NCBI RefSeq assembly: GCF_000423565.1
Contig: NZ_AUIF01000031.1
Coordinates: forward strand, 1-64,000
From: Runella zeae DSM 19591
GTDB taxonomy: Bacteria; Bacteroidota; Bacteroidia; Cytophagales; Spirosomataceae
Direction: 5' to 3'
DNA length: 64,000 bases
Shown: piece by piece, positions 26,442-35,073 of the stretch
Position numbering within the stretch: the stretch's first letter is position 1
How the letters are laid out: each line of letters begins with the position of its first letter
The notes under the pieces: generated by a model
Databases searched by the model: none
What the model was told of the DNA's origin: nothing
Seen by the model: the letters and a program-made list of their open reading frames with translations, nothing else
Translations under genes and position numbers: made by a program

Positions 26442-27521
26442 ATGAGCGAGACCAACACTCTATTTAAAGCTGGAGTAGTAACTGGAGAAGGCGTAAGCGA
26501 AATCTTTCGTCATGCCAATCAAAATGACTATGCCCTTCCAGCAGTCAACGTCGTCGGAACCAACTCTGTCAATGCAGTATTAGAAACTGCCAAGAAGGTT
26601 AATTCTCCTGTTATCATTCAGTTCTCCAACGGAGGTGGTATCTTTTATGCTGGCAAAAGCCTCTCTAATGCCAATCAACAAGCCGCCATTGCCGGTTCTA
26701 TTTCGGGTGCAATGCACGTTCATCAAATGGCCGCCTTGTACGGAGTTCCGGTGATTTTGCATACCGACCACTGCGCCAAAAAATTACTTCCTTGGATCGA
26801 CGGATTGCTTGAGGCAGGCGAAAAATTTTATGACCAACATGGCAAGCCTCTCTTCAGCTCACATATGCTTGATCTTTCGGAAGAACCTATCGAAGAAAAT
26901 ATCGAAATTTGTGCCAAATATTTTGAGCGTATGGCCAAAATCGGCATGACCCTCGAAATCGAACTAGGCGTGACCGGTGGCGAAGAAGATGGCGTAGACA
27001 ACTCCGACGTAGATAGCTCAAAATTATATACCCAACCCGCCGAGGTAGCCTATGCTTATGAAGAGCTTAGCAAAATCTCTGACCGCTTTACGATAGCCGC
27101 CGCGTTTGGAAACGTGCATGGTGTGTATAAGCCTGGCAACGTGAAGCTACAACCTATCATCTTGAAAAATTCTCAGGATTATATCCAAGAAAAATTCGGA
27201 ACAGGTCCTCTTCCCGTCAACTTCGTGTTTCATGGAGGCTCGGGTAGTAGCCGTGAAGAAATCCGCGAAGCTATCCAATATGGCGCTATCAAGATGAACA
27301 TCGACACCGATATGCAGTGGTCTACTTGGGAAGGGGTGTTGAAATACTACAAGGACAAAGAGGGATATTTGCAATCCCAATTGGGCAACCCTGAAGGTGA
27401 CGATTCTCCCAACAAAAAATATTATGATCCGCGCGTATGGCTCAGAAAAGGTGAAGAAAGCATGGTACAACGTCTTACTGTTGCCTTTGAAGACTTAAAC
27501 TGCCTTAACAGATTGGTATAG
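26442..27521 (+). CDS. fbaA: Class II fructose-bisphosphate aldolase
   Basis: A 359-residue zinc aldolase that splits fructose-1,6-bisphosphate into glyceraldehyde-3-phosphate and dihydroxyacetone phosphate. The conserved blocks are all there: YALPAVNVVGTNSVNAVLE, VILHTDHCAKKLLPW (zinc His), EIELGVTGGEEDGVDNS, AAFGNVHGVYKPGNV and VFHGGSGSS, then KMNIDTDMQWSTW. Length and motif order match the E. coli FbaA subclass. It is single, followed by a good terminator. Confidence 0.95.
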   Translation: MSETNTLFKAGVVTGEGVSEIFRHANQNDYALPAVNVVGTNSVNAVLETAKKVNSPVIIQFSNGGGIFYAGKSLSNANQQAAIAGSISGAMHVHQMAALYGVPVILHTDHCAKKLLPWIDGLLEAGEKFYDQHGKPLFSSHMLDLSEEPIEENIEICAKYFERMAKIGMTLEIELGVTGGEEDGVDNSDVDSSKLYTQPAEVAYAYEELSKISDRFTIAAAFGNVHGVYKPGNVKLQPIILKNSQDYIQEKFGTGPLPVNFVFHGGSGSSREEIREAIQYGAIKMNIDTDMQWSTWEGVLKYYKDKEGYLQSQLGNPEGDDSPNKKYYDPRVWLRKGEESMVQRLTVAFEDLNCLNRLV

Positions 27522-27544
27522 TTTTATGGCGTGATTTTTGTATT

Positions 27545-27581
27545 AAAAAAGCGGTTGAAATTTATTTTTCACCGCTTTTTT
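27545..27581 (+). terminator. Intrinsic terminator after fbaA
   Basis: AAAAAAGCGGTTGAAA and TTTTTCACCGCTTTTTT form a long A/T-flanked stem around a short loop, ending in a T-run, 23 bp past the fbaA stop codon. Confidence 0.85.
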
Positions 27582-27612
27582 ACTTTCCCCAAATTTCATT
27601 TATTTTTAGTGC

Positions 27613-28695
27613 ATGAACGACCCTATACTACAGTATTATTTACCGCATCATCTTTCCCCTAAACGACTTGATAGGTACTTAGCTTCAGGTTGGTTTCGGA
27701 CTGTAAATATGCTATTTAGAGCGAAAGTGACTTGTTTTGATAATGACATTTGCTCCCCTATCAACATCCGCCTAAAACTATCTGAACATACCCTTTCTAA
27801 GAGGTTAAGAAAACTAGACAATCGCAACAAAAAAATTTTTCGGCACGAAATTCGCAAGGCGACAATCACGCGCGAAAAAGAAGAATTGTTCCATTTACAT
27901 CAACGCCGCTTTAGAAGTTTTTTGAGCAATTCGCTGGAAGAATTTTTGGTACTTACCCCCCGTTTTGATACTTACGAAATCAACGTTTATGACGAAGACC
28001 GTCTGATTGCGGTGAGTTATTTTGATCAAGGTGAAAGCAGCCTTATGAGTCTATTGGGGTTGTTTGACCCCGGCTATGCTTCTTATAGCCTAGGAATGTA
28101 CACTATGCTTTTGGAAATAGAATATGCCAAATCTACCGACCGTATGTGGTACTATCCAGGATACGTGCATGAGCGGCCTTCTATCTACGACTACAAACTA
28201 AGATTGGGAAAGTCAGAAGTGTATGATTGGGACACCAAACGATGGCTTCGCAATATAGACCCTCATACCCAGCCTAATTGTGCTGACCACATCAAAGTTC
28301 AAACGGCAATCCTCGAAACACACTTACAATCAGCAGGCATTGTTTTTCAACGTAAGATTTATTTGTTTTTTGGATGGCATTATTTCAATTCTCTCTATGA
28401 GCAGCTATTTCATTGCCCTCTTCTACTGATGCTACCAGACGGTAGAGTAGTAGCATATGATCCCGAAAATGAGGTGTATATCTGTAACAAAGTGGAAATA
28501 TATGTTCCTTTTAGAGACATTCAGATGACACTTGCCCCTGATTTTGATGCCTCTATGCACCATACTGATGTTATGCGGGTAGTGGAGAAACTATATCAAA
28601 CCCCGAATCCTGCTGATATGGTAAACTATCTAAAAAAAACGATTTCTATGCCCTATGAGTTTAATTGGTGGAGCAAAAATCACGTTACTAATTAA
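27613..28695 (+). CDS. Ate1/Bpt-like arginyl/leucyl-tRNA-protein transferase homologue
   Basis: A 360-residue protein with a GNAT-type fold signature that recalls the C-terminal half of tRNA-protein transferases: FDTYEINVYDEDRLIAVSYFDQGESSLMSLLGLFDP, SLGMYTMLLEIEYAK, then MWYYPGYVHERPSIYDYKLRLG (compare the GYY-x-HSC-x-K-M-x-YK block of Ate1/Bpt). The cysteine-rich N-terminal Ate1 domain is absent. In known members the enzyme attaches Arg or Leu from tRNA to an N-terminus and marks the protein for degradation. The role here is inferred; a pure N-acetyltransferase is the alternative. It is convergent with the LytTR gene. Confidence 0.65.
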   Translation: MNDPILQYYLPHHLSPKRLDRYLASGWFRTVNMLFRAKVTCFDNDICSPINIRLKLSEHTLSKRLRKLDNRNKKIFRHEIRKATITREKEELFHLHQRRFRSFLSNSLEEFLVLTPRFDTYEINVYDEDRLIAVSYFDQGESSLMSLLGLFDPGYASYSLGMYTMLLEIEYAKSTDRMWYYPGYVHERPSIYDYKLRLGKSEVYDWDTKRWLRNIDPHTQPNCADHIKVQTAILETHLQSAGIVFQRKIYLFFGWHYFNSLYEQLFHCPLLLMLPDGRVVAYDPENEVYICNKVEIYVPFRDIQMTLAPDFDASMHHTDVMRVVEKLYQTPNPADMVNYLKKTISMPYEFNWWSKNHVTN

Positions 28696-28801
28696 ATAAT
28701 CTGGTAGTTTACAAATCTCAAAAAAGGAGGCTAATTTCCTGATAATAAACGACACTTTTGAGAAAACTTCTTTTCAAACCCTTTATCAATCATAGCGTAC
28801 A

Positions 28802-29557
28802 TCAAGTATCTAGCCATTTCTTAAAAGACTCTGCCTTTTCTCGACTTACGTAGATTTCATCGTCGTCGCGTTGTCGTAGCTTGATTTTAAGGCGACCGTT
28901 AAAATGAGGTTCAATTCGCTCTATTGCTTTGATACTTGCTAAGTACTTACGATTGATTCTAAAAAAATCCTTAGGATTGAGTTTTTCCTCTAAGTCATCG
29001 AGTGTCTCGTCCACAAAGTATTTTTTTTGCTCGGAGTTAACTAAAAATACTATTTTGTCTTCCGCAAAAAGATAAACTACATCCGCCACCTCTACTACTT
29101 CAAAACGAGTACCTGATTTGAGTAAAAACCGAGTTTTCCAGTCTGTACGTGGGCTGATGAATGCTTCAAGTGCTTTTTCGATGTTGGTTGGCAAATCCGT
29201 ACTCTGCTGAGACTTTAGTTTGACAATAGCCGTTTCTAGTTCGTCTACATCAATGGGCTTTAATAGATAATCCACGCTATTGACCTTAAAAGCTCGAATG
29301 GCATATTCGTCGTAGGCAGTCGTAAAAATAATGGGAGCTTTTACATTTACTTGCGTAAATATTTCAAAGGAAAGGCCATCGGCCAATTGAATATCCATCA
29401 ATATCAAGTCAGGCTGAGGATTTTCGCTTAGCCATTTTACAGCACCTCTTACACTTTCAATTTTTGCCAAAATCTCCCCCGACGGCTCCACTGATTTTAC
29501 CAAAGATTCGAGACGTTTGGCGGCCAAAGGTTCATCTTCAAGAATTAAGATTTTCAT
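28802..29557 (-). CDS. LytTR-family response regulator
   Basis: A 251-residue regulator with an N-terminal receiver domain (phosphoacceptor Asp55 in LILMDIQLADG; conserved Lys in DYLLKPID) and a C-terminal LytTR DNA-binding domain (VVEVADVVYLFAEDKIVFL to FFRINRKYLASI). It is transcribed 8 bp after a LytS-type sensor kinase and is very likely phosphorylated by it. Targets are unknown; the three small secreted proteins upstream on the same strand are candidates because of proximity only. Confidence 0.93.
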   Translation of the reverse strand: MKILILEDEPLAAKRLESLVKSVEPSGEILAKIESVRGAVKWLSENPQPDLILMDIQLADGLSFEIFTQVNVKAPIIFTTAYDEYAIRAFKVNSVDYLLKPIDVDELETAIVKLKSQQSTDLPTNIEKALEAFISPRTDWKTRFLLKSGTRFEVVEVADVVYLFAEDKIVFLVNSEQKKYFVDETLDDLEEKLNPKDFFRINRKYLASIKAIERIEPHFNGRLKIKLRQRDDDEIYVSREKAESFKKWLDT

Positions 29558-29565
29558 ATAAATTT

Positions 29566-30564
29566 TTATATCAACGGAATTGTTACTTCAAAAAAATCAG
29601 CGTTTTTACTTATGTTTAGTTTTAAAGGGGTGAGTAGCTCATATCGTTTTTTGAGGTTGCTTAATCCCAAACCGGTTGATTCCAAAAATTGTTTGTTTTT
29701 GGGCTGAAAACTATTCCTAACCGCCACTCCCTCCTCTGTGAGTTTTATGACAATATGCAGTGGTTTTTCGCTCGAACATTCGTTGTGTTTGAGCGCATTT
29801 TCCACCAAAGTAAGTAATCCTTGAGTCACAATATGCCGCGAGGTGGCTTTGGCTTGTTCCTCCAGTTCGTAAGAAAGATTGTCTCCAAATCTCATTTTAT
29901 GAATAAACAAATAAGCCTCTACGATTTTGATTTCGGTGCTTAGTTCGACTGTTACTTTTTCGTTGTTTTGAAGATTGTAGCGAAATACCTTCGAGAGCCT
30001 TTCTACCAAATTGACGGCATTTTGGGGGTCTTCAGGAATGAGTGCACTCAAGATATTCAACGAATTAAACAAAAAATGAGGATTTACTTGATTTTTCAAG
30101 GTATCATACTCCGCTTTTAAAAGCGCCTGACTGAGCTGCTGCTCCTTCAAAAGGGATGTTTGCCACCGATTGATGATTTGCTCTATTACGTATACTGACG
30201 TAAACGCAAAAGTCATGAGCATATAAATCATCGAAGTCGAAATATAAGAACCTATTCCGTATGTTTTTTCCTCTCTCCATTGCATTATTAACATCACTAC
30301 CACGCTCGTTATGATTGACACAATGGCCGTAATCACAACATAACCCCCAATGGTCTTCTGAACAGTCCAATTGATAGCTTTTTGCATGAGGCGAGGAATC
30401 AAAAAACTCTGCACTTGCCCAATCACAAAGGCTGAAAGTGTAATACTAATCACCCAATCCCACCGAATAACTCCCGTTTTGAAGTTGGTATTGAGCAATA
30501 ATATCAATAATGACGTAGCAAGCCACGTCCATATGTCAGTGCGATTTAGTTGAATTTTCATCAA
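29566..30564 (-). CDS. LytS/YehU-type sensor histidine kinase
   Basis: A 332-residue membrane kinase with four N-terminal transmembrane helices (about 12-28, 36-56, 74-95, 108-128), no large periplasmic sensor, a His_kinase dimerisation domain with NPHFLFNSLNILSAL (His163), and an HATPase C-terminus (LVENALKHNECSS, then STGLGLSNLKKRYELL). It forms a pair with the LytTR regulator. The signal may be membrane-related; there is no ligand domain. Confidence 0.93.
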   Translation of the reverse strand: MMKIQLNRTDIWTWLATSLLILLLNTNFKTGVIRWDWVISITLSAFVIGQVQSFLIPRLMQKAINWTVQKTIGGYVVITAIVSIITSVVVMLIMQWREEKTYGIGSYISTSMIYMLMTFAFTSVYVIEQIINRWQTSLLKEQQLSQALLKAEYDTLKNQVNPHFLFNSLNILSALIPEDPQNAVNLVERLSKVFRYNLQNNEKVTVELSTEIKIVEAYLFIHKMRFGDNLSYELEEQAKATSRHIVTQGLLTLVENALKHNECSSEKPLHIVIKLTEEGVAVRNSFQPKNKQFLESTGLGLSNLKKRYELLTPLKLNISKNADFFEVTIPLI

Positions 30565-30666
30565 TCAAAAGAGCCTACGTAAAGAGAAATAATGATTTAG
30601 AAATATATCGGTGTTTCAGGAAAAAAATCAGGGCTAAAGCCCCAAAATGTTACTATTTTGTTTATG

Positions 30667-30687
30667 CCCCAGCCTAAAGGCATGGGG
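30667..30687. repeat. GCCTAAAGGC-type intergenic palindrome
   Basis: CCCCAGCCTAAAGGCATGGGG is an imperfect palindrome. A related site, CCAGCCTTTAGGCTGG, is at 43680-43695, so this may be a short dispersed intergenic repeat of the genome. Confidence 0.5.
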
Positions 30688-30787
30688 TTAAAAAAAGACA
30701 AATTGTTTTCTGAATTCAAAAATAGTGCTTTACTGACTTGCGAACTATAAGAAACCGACGAAACCTCCAAACCAAGGAGTGAATAGC

Positions 30788-30817
30788 AAAAAAAGAGAGC
30801 AGCGACGCTGCTCTCTT
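30788..30817 (-). terminator. Terminator after the small secreted protein genes
   Basis: AAGAGAGCAGCG (30793-30804) and CGCTGCTCTCTT (30806-30817) form a perfect 12-bp stem around one base. On the minus strand a T-run follows (30794-30788), about 65 bp past the last small secreted protein gene. Confidence 0.8.
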
Positions 30818-30884
30818 CCAAGGAGAAATCATCTTACGAAATAGGCCCAAAAGCCTGAATTTTTGACAATTAGCTTTTATATGA

Positions 30885-31277
30885 TTATTGAACCGTTACT
30901 TTACGCTCTACTTCTATTTTTTTAGAGGCAAGATTCAATTGCTTCACCACGCGCTCTTTTCCTGCCGAGATTTCTAGTTGATAGACACCATCTGCCAAAT
31001 CATTTACATTGATTTTTGCGGCGTAGGCCATTGATTTTTTAGCAATAGTCTCGCTAAAAATCACTTGTCCGTCGGTGCTTTTCAACAAAATATATACTTT
31101 TTCGGCGGCATTTTTCTTGATAGCTACTCTGATATTGGCATCAGCAGTGACAAAAGTGCTGCTCTCAAAAGTAGGAACGGGACGATTGTCGGTCGTTTTT
31201 TCTTCAACATTGCTGGCAAAAGCCACAGAAGTAGTAAGCGCTAAAGCGCAAGCGATTGATTTGATGATGGTTTTCAT
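30885..31277 (-). CDS. Small secreted protein, paralogue C of three
   Basis: A 130-residue protein with a signal peptide (MKTIIKSIACALALTTSVAFA) and a mature part that looks like one beta-sandwich: STFVTADANIRVAIKKNAAEKVYILLKSTDGQVIF, then MAYAAKINVNDLADGVYQLEISAGKERVVKQLNL. That last block resembles T9SS-type C-terminal sorting domains (GxYxLxI-K-xxKxIxL), but here it makes up nearly the whole mature protein. It is last of a tandem trio and separated by 98 bp from the middle member. The role is unknown. Confidence 0.8.
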   Translation of the reverse strand: MKTIIKSIACALALTTSVAFASNVEEKTTDNRPVPTFESSTFVTADANIRVAIKKNAAEKVYILLKSTDGQVIFSETIAKKSMAYAAKINVNDLADGVYQLEISAGKERVVKQLNLASKKIEVERKVTVQ

Positions 31278-31375
31278 GATTTTGGTCCGCAGTAGCGGTG
31301 TTTTAAATTGGCTGTTATAAAAAAGAAATTAATGGGACTAAGGCTTTATAAGTTGTAAAGCTTAGTGAGTGTATT

Positions 31376-31783
31376 TTACAATACAGTGATTACTCTTTCT
31401 GATTCTGGTTTGGGAGAAGATAAATTGAGTTTTTTGATTACACGATCATTTTTCGTGGCAATCTCCAATTTATAAGCTCCATCTCTTAGTTCATCTACGT
31501 TGATTTTTGCCGCATACGACATATCGTTTTTGTTGATTGTTTCACGATAAATAATCGTATTGTTGGCGTTGCGGAGGGTGATAAATACCCTTTCAGGGGC
31601 ATTTTTCTTAACTGCTAATTTGATAGAAGCATCTTTGGTAACATAGGCGCTTGTCTCAAACGTAACAGCTGGGCGATTTTCTACGGGCGATGCGTGAGGC
31701 TTTTTCCCTTCGGATGGGTTGGCAAAAGCGCTACTTGAAACGAGTGCCAGCATCCCTACAAACATTTTCATTGACACTTTCAT
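31376..31783 (-). CDS. Small secreted protein, paralogue B of three
   Basis: A 135-residue paralogue of the neighbours on both sides: signal peptide MKVSMKMFVGMLALVSSSAFA, a Pro/Lys-rich linker, then SAYVTKDASIKLAVKKNAPERVFITLRNANNTIIY and MSYAAKINVDELRDGAYKLEIATKNDRVIKKLNL. The core is clearly similar to the 130-residue protein downstream. It starts 19 bp after paralogue A. It probably works outside the cytoplasm, possibly as a surface-anchored or matrix component, but no catalytic feature is visible. Confidence 0.8.
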   Translation of the reverse strand: MKVSMKMFVGMLALVSSSAFANPSEGKKPHASPVENRPAVTFETSAYVTKDASIKLAVKKNAPERVFITLRNANNTIIYRETINKNDMSYAAKINVDELRDGAYKLEIATKNDRVIKKLNLSSPKPESERVITVL

Positions 31784-31802
31784 GACAGTAATAGCTGCTT
31801 TT

Positions 31803-32186
31803 TTAGTTTAATTTAACGGTACGATAAGTGGCTTCCTCTTGTGGTGTTTTGATGCTCACTTTTTTCTGGATTTTTTCGTTACCAGACGTAATTTCGAGCG
31901 TGTAATCTCCTTCACCTAAAGCACTTACATCAAAGCGACCGTCAAATTTTTCGGCTTTTTTGCTGATTACTTCTTCATGCAATAGATTGTTTTTGGCATC
32001 GCGAATCGTGATAATCGCTTTCTCTGAAGTTCCTTTACGAACGGCCATCTGGATTTTGGCTTCTTTGGTCGCAAATACTCCTACTTGAAGGGGTTTCGCT
32101 TTTTTGTCTTCTGTAGGATCTGAAGCAAATGCTACTGATGAAGTAAGAGCTAAAGCGCAGGCGAGGGTGGTGATGAAAGTTTTCAT
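31803..32186 (-). CDS. Small secreted protein, paralogue A of three
   Basis: The first of three tandem paralogues, 127 residues: signal peptide MKTFITTLACALALTSSVAFA, nearly identical in design to paralogue C, then VGVFATKEAKIQMAVRKGTSEKAIITIRDAKNN and EKFDGRFDVSALGEGDYTLEITSGNEKIQKKVSI. It is transcribed from a 660-bp gap containing repeated TGGCTGT heptamers. Its divergence from B and C suggests an old duplication. It shares the sorting-domain-like end. Confidence 0.8.
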   Translation of the reverse strand: MKTFITTLACALALTSSVAFASDPTEDKKAKPLQVGVFATKEAKIQMAVRKGTSEKAIITIRDAKNNLLHEEVISKKAEKFDGRFDVSALGEGDYTLEITSGNEKIQKKVSIKTPQEEATYRTVKLN

Positions 32187-32848
32187 GTTTTTTTTGCTGT
32201 TTAAATTGTTTGGCTGTAATTATTGATTAAAAATTGTTTCGTGGCTGTTGGTAATCGGTACTTCTTTAAATATTTGTTTATGGCTGTGTGTCTTAATTGA
32301 CGTTACAAAGATGCTTGTTTTAAACGGTACTATGCAATACAAAGTACATGAGTGGTACTTAAATGGGATGAACGGTTTGGGCTATTAACTACTTGGGTGA
32401 TGAAGGAAATTGGTATGAGAAAGTATTGTTTTCATGGCTGTAAGAAAAATGTTTTTAGATGGCTGTTAGTGAATACTGCTGCTTTCAAAAAAGGTTACAA
32501 ATCGTTTTCAATATATTTAATTCAAATGCTGTGCCAGTACCACACAAAACTTTAACTCACTGAAAATAAACATTTTACGAAAATTTATTTTCTTTAAAAA
32601 TGTCCGAAATCGAACATTTTGATCAATGATATCGGACAATGGCCTTGAATCAAATCTATTTGAAAGAACTACTTTGGCTTGTTATTCAATCTAATGATGC
32701 AAAAGTAGTTTGAGAAGTTGCATCAGAAAACAAAAAAGTGTTAAATCATCTTTTTTAAGGGATGAAACGCAGTAAATATCTTTCAAGCCGTCATGAAATG
32801 GAGCTAGTTCCTGTAAGAATTACCCTAAATGTTTTTTCTCAGGCCCCA
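32187..32848. other. Long intergenic region upstream of the small secreted proteins
   Basis: About 660 bp with no believable gene (a 67-codon frame at 32352-32555 has no family features). It contains five TGGCTGT heptamers (32211, 32242, 32281, 32435, 32460), and the inverted repeat TGTCCGA (32601-32607) / TCGGACA (32632-32638). It should hold the promoter of the small secreted protein genes, but no firm consensus box is seen. Confidence 0.6.
32601..32638. promoter_or_regulatory. Inverted TGTCCGA/TCGGACA pair
   Basis: TGTCCGAAATCGAACA (32601-32616) is a near-palindrome, and TCGGACA (32632-32638) is an exact inverted copy of its first half. The centres of the two 16-bp sites are 22 bp apart, about two helical turns, as expected for cooperative regulator binding. 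Confidence 0.4.
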
Positions 32849-34225
32849 TTAGCTGTCCAACAATAATGCAGGTAAGCCGATAGAAACGGTTGTTCCTTTT
32901 TCCGCAATTGAATGGATTTGAAGATACCCTTGATGAATCCCCACAATTTTTTCGGACAAAGTAAGACCTAAACCTGCCCCTTTGACAGTCCCTACATTGC
33001 CGGCTCTCATCATCGGCAAAAACACCTGAGATAGTTGCTCAGAAGGAATACCTATCCCATCATCAATGACCTCAATCACCACCCACTTTGGCTCATACCT
33101 CACTTCCACTTGTACAGGCCGAAAGTCGGAATATTTGCAAGCATTGTCGATGATATTGATAAGTGCAGTGCGCAACAATATCGTATTTCCGATGACCTTG
33201 ACTGCCGAGCTACTCTCCGTAAAAGTATCGGTAAATTGTAAATTGATTTTTTGGAGGGGATACTTTTCTTGAAAATAGCCCACTGTATCAAAAACGGTAT
33301 CTACTAAATTGATATCTTCCAAGAGTTGATTTGAATTCAAGCCTTCGACTTCGGTTAGTTGCAACAACGAATTGGCCAACTCAATCGCACCTTCTAATCG
33401 ATACAAGGCTTTTTCGATACTTTCGCGGGTAGTTTCTAAAGTAGAGTCATAAGCAAGGCTTGTTTCCAGCATTCCTTTTACTACCGTAAGAGGAGTGCGG
33501 ATTTCGTGCGAAGCATAGCCCATAAAATGTTCGTGACTACGCGCAAGTTTTTGGAGACGAGCCAAGAGTTGATTAAAAGAATCGGCAAGATAGGTAGCTT
33601 CATCAGAAGAGGATGATTTATAAACCAATCGAAACGAAAAATCATTGACCGTAGCAGTATTGATTTGAGCAATGAGCTGGTCAAAAGGAGCCATCGCACG
33701 ATGAGAAAAGAAAAACCCCACTGCCACAATCACCGCCAAAGCCAGGAGGTTGCCGCCTATCAAAATCGCGAACAAATTGCGGCTCGTTTGACGTCCTGTG
33801 ATGTCATACGCCATGACGACAGCCACGTATTTTTGTTGACGGTAACTAAACGACCGCGCTACGCCCTCTTTGGGGTATTCCCATGTACCACTCGGATAAG
33901 TAAAATACACTTCTTCGTGCAAAGCTTCTTTAAGTAATTCATTAGAAGGAAGGTAGCCGCCCTTGGTCAAAGAAGAGTATAATAGTTTAAAGTCAGCATC
34001 ATAAATGAGTTCTTCTTGTTCGGGCAAAAAAAGATAACTGGACTGCTGAAACTCATTGCGATTATGAAAATAAGCTTGGGCCGCCAATGCGCGTTTTTGT
34101 AAGCGCATACGCATCAATGAACGGCGATAAGACTCGTAACCTTCAAAGATAAAGAGAGAAAATAGCAGCAAAATAGTAGCTACGAGCAGCCCAAAACCAA
34201 TGGTAATTTTTTTCTTAATGTTCAT
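32849..34225 (-). CDS. Two-component sensor histidine kinase
   Basis: 458 residues: a first membrane helix (about 8-28), a periplasmic sensor of about 120 residues, a second helix (about 152-174), HAMP (about 175-230), HisKA with FMGYASHEIRTPLTVVKG (His240) and an HATPase with DNACKYSDF, VIDDGIGIP and VKGAGLGLTLSEKIVG. It follows its OmpR-type regulator with a 4-bp ATGA overlap. The adjoining efflux operon, divergent from the regulator, is the probable target. The signal is unknown, possibly a toxic compound or metal. Confidence 0.93.
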   Translation of the reverse strand: MNIKKKITIGFGLLVATILLLFSLFIFEGYESYRRSLMRMRLQKRALAAQAYFHNRNEFQQSSYLFLPEQEELIYDADFKLLYSSLTKGGYLPSNELLKEALHEEVYFTYPSGTWEYPKEGVARSFSYRQQKYVAVVMAYDITGRQTSRNLFAILIGGNLLALAVIVAVGFFFSHRAMAPFDQLIAQINTATVNDFSFRLVYKSSSSDEATYLADSFNQLLARLQKLARSHEHFMGYASHEIRTPLTVVKGMLETSLAYDSTLETTRESIEKALYRLEGAIELANSLLQLTEVEGLNSNQLLEDINLVDTVFDTVGYFQEKYPLQKINLQFTDTFTESSSAVKVIGNTILLRTALINIIDNACKYSDFRPVQVEVRYEPKWVVIEVIDDGIGIPSEQLSQVFLPMMRAGNVGTVKGAGLGLTLSEKIVGIHQGYLQIHSIAEKGTTVSIGLPALLLDS

Positions 34226-34899
34226 GGCTCGGCCCCCAGCATATACCCCACGCCAAAAATCGTATGGACGAGTTTTGGCTCTACTGTATCAATTTTTCTG
34301 CGTAAATAATTGATATAAACGTCCACTACATTTGTATTAGTATTGAAATGCACATCCCACACATTTTCTTGGATATTTACTCGGCTTACTACTCGTCCCT
34401 GATTAACTAGTAAATATTCTAACAACGCATACTCACGAGCGGTAAGATTGATACGCTGCCCCGCTCTCCATACTTGATGCGACTGTGTATCTAGCTCCAA
34501 ATCTAATAGCTTGAGGCGCTGAGGAAGTAAGGGTCGGGATGAATAGCGCCGTGCCAAAGCTTTAAGCCTAAATACCAATTCCTTAAAAGCAAAGGGTTTG
34601 GTCAGATAGTCATCTGCTCCCGATTCAAAACCAAGCACTTTACTGTCAAGACTTCCAAGGGCTGTCAATAAAATAACTGGAATAGAGGGCCAATTATGTT
34701 TTACAAAACGACATAAATCATAACCGTTGAACCCCGGAATATTGACATCTAAAATAACCACATCAAAGCGATGCTCATTGACCAAGCTCCGCCCAATCAC
34801 TCCATCAAAAGCGATTGTTAAGGAGATACCCTCCGATTGCAAACCTTTTTGGATAAACTGGGCTAATTCGACGTCATCTTCTACAAGTAACACATTCAT
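34222..34899 (-). CDS. OmpR-family response regulator
   Basis: 225 residues: receiver domain with acidic pocket (VEDDVEL), phosphoacceptor Asp51 (VILDVNIPG) and DYLTKPF, then a winged-helix domain (LTAREYALLEYLLVNQGRVVSR, VDVYINYLRRKID). It is divergent from the TolC-RND-adaptor operon with a gap of 174 bp, the usual layout when the system controls the pump. The kinase gene overlaps by 4 bp downstream. Confidence 0.93.
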   Translation of the reverse strand: MNVLLVEDDVELAQFIQKGLQSEGISLTIAFDGVIGRSLVNEHRFDVVILDVNIPGFNGYDLCRFVKHNWPSIPVILLTALGSLDSKVLGFESGADDYLTKPFAFKELVFRLKALARRYSSRPLLPQRLKLLDLELDTQSHQVWRAGQRINLTAREYALLEYLLVNQGRVVSRVNIQENVWDVHFNTNTNVVDVYINYLRRKIDTVEPKLVHTIFGVGYMLGAEP

Positions 34900-35073
34900 A
34901 GCAACTTAAATGATTCCTTTTTCTAAATGGCGTACTAAAGTAATCCATTTTATGTACTCCCAATGATTTCTAATCAAATTCTAATAACTTACTAATAAGC
35001 CTTTAATGAGGTGCGTGGTTATTTTGAACAACGAATTTTCCCCACACATTAGCTCCAACCTTTTAGATATATT

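Larger units (their letters stand above)
30565..30884. other. Gap with small palindromes and a terminator
   Basis: About 320 bp between the LytS gene and the small secreted proteins. It holds GGGCTAAAGCCCC (30631-30643), CCCCAGCCTAAAGGCATGGGG (30667-30687) and the terminator at 30793-30817. A 74-codon open frame across it has no family-like features. The GCCTAAAGGC type palindrome also occurs near 43680. Confidence 0.6.

Noticed and set aside
30597-30821. A 74-codon frame on the minus strand
   Set aside because: It runs through palindromes and a terminator stem and shows no signal peptide or family-like features.
32352-32555. A 67-codon frame on the plus strand
   Set aside because: No protein features, and it lies in the heptamer-containing regulatory gap.
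32601-32700. Sigma-54 promoter next to the TGTCCGA palindromes
   Set aside because: No GG-N10-GC pair with correct context was found on either strand in the surrounding bases.
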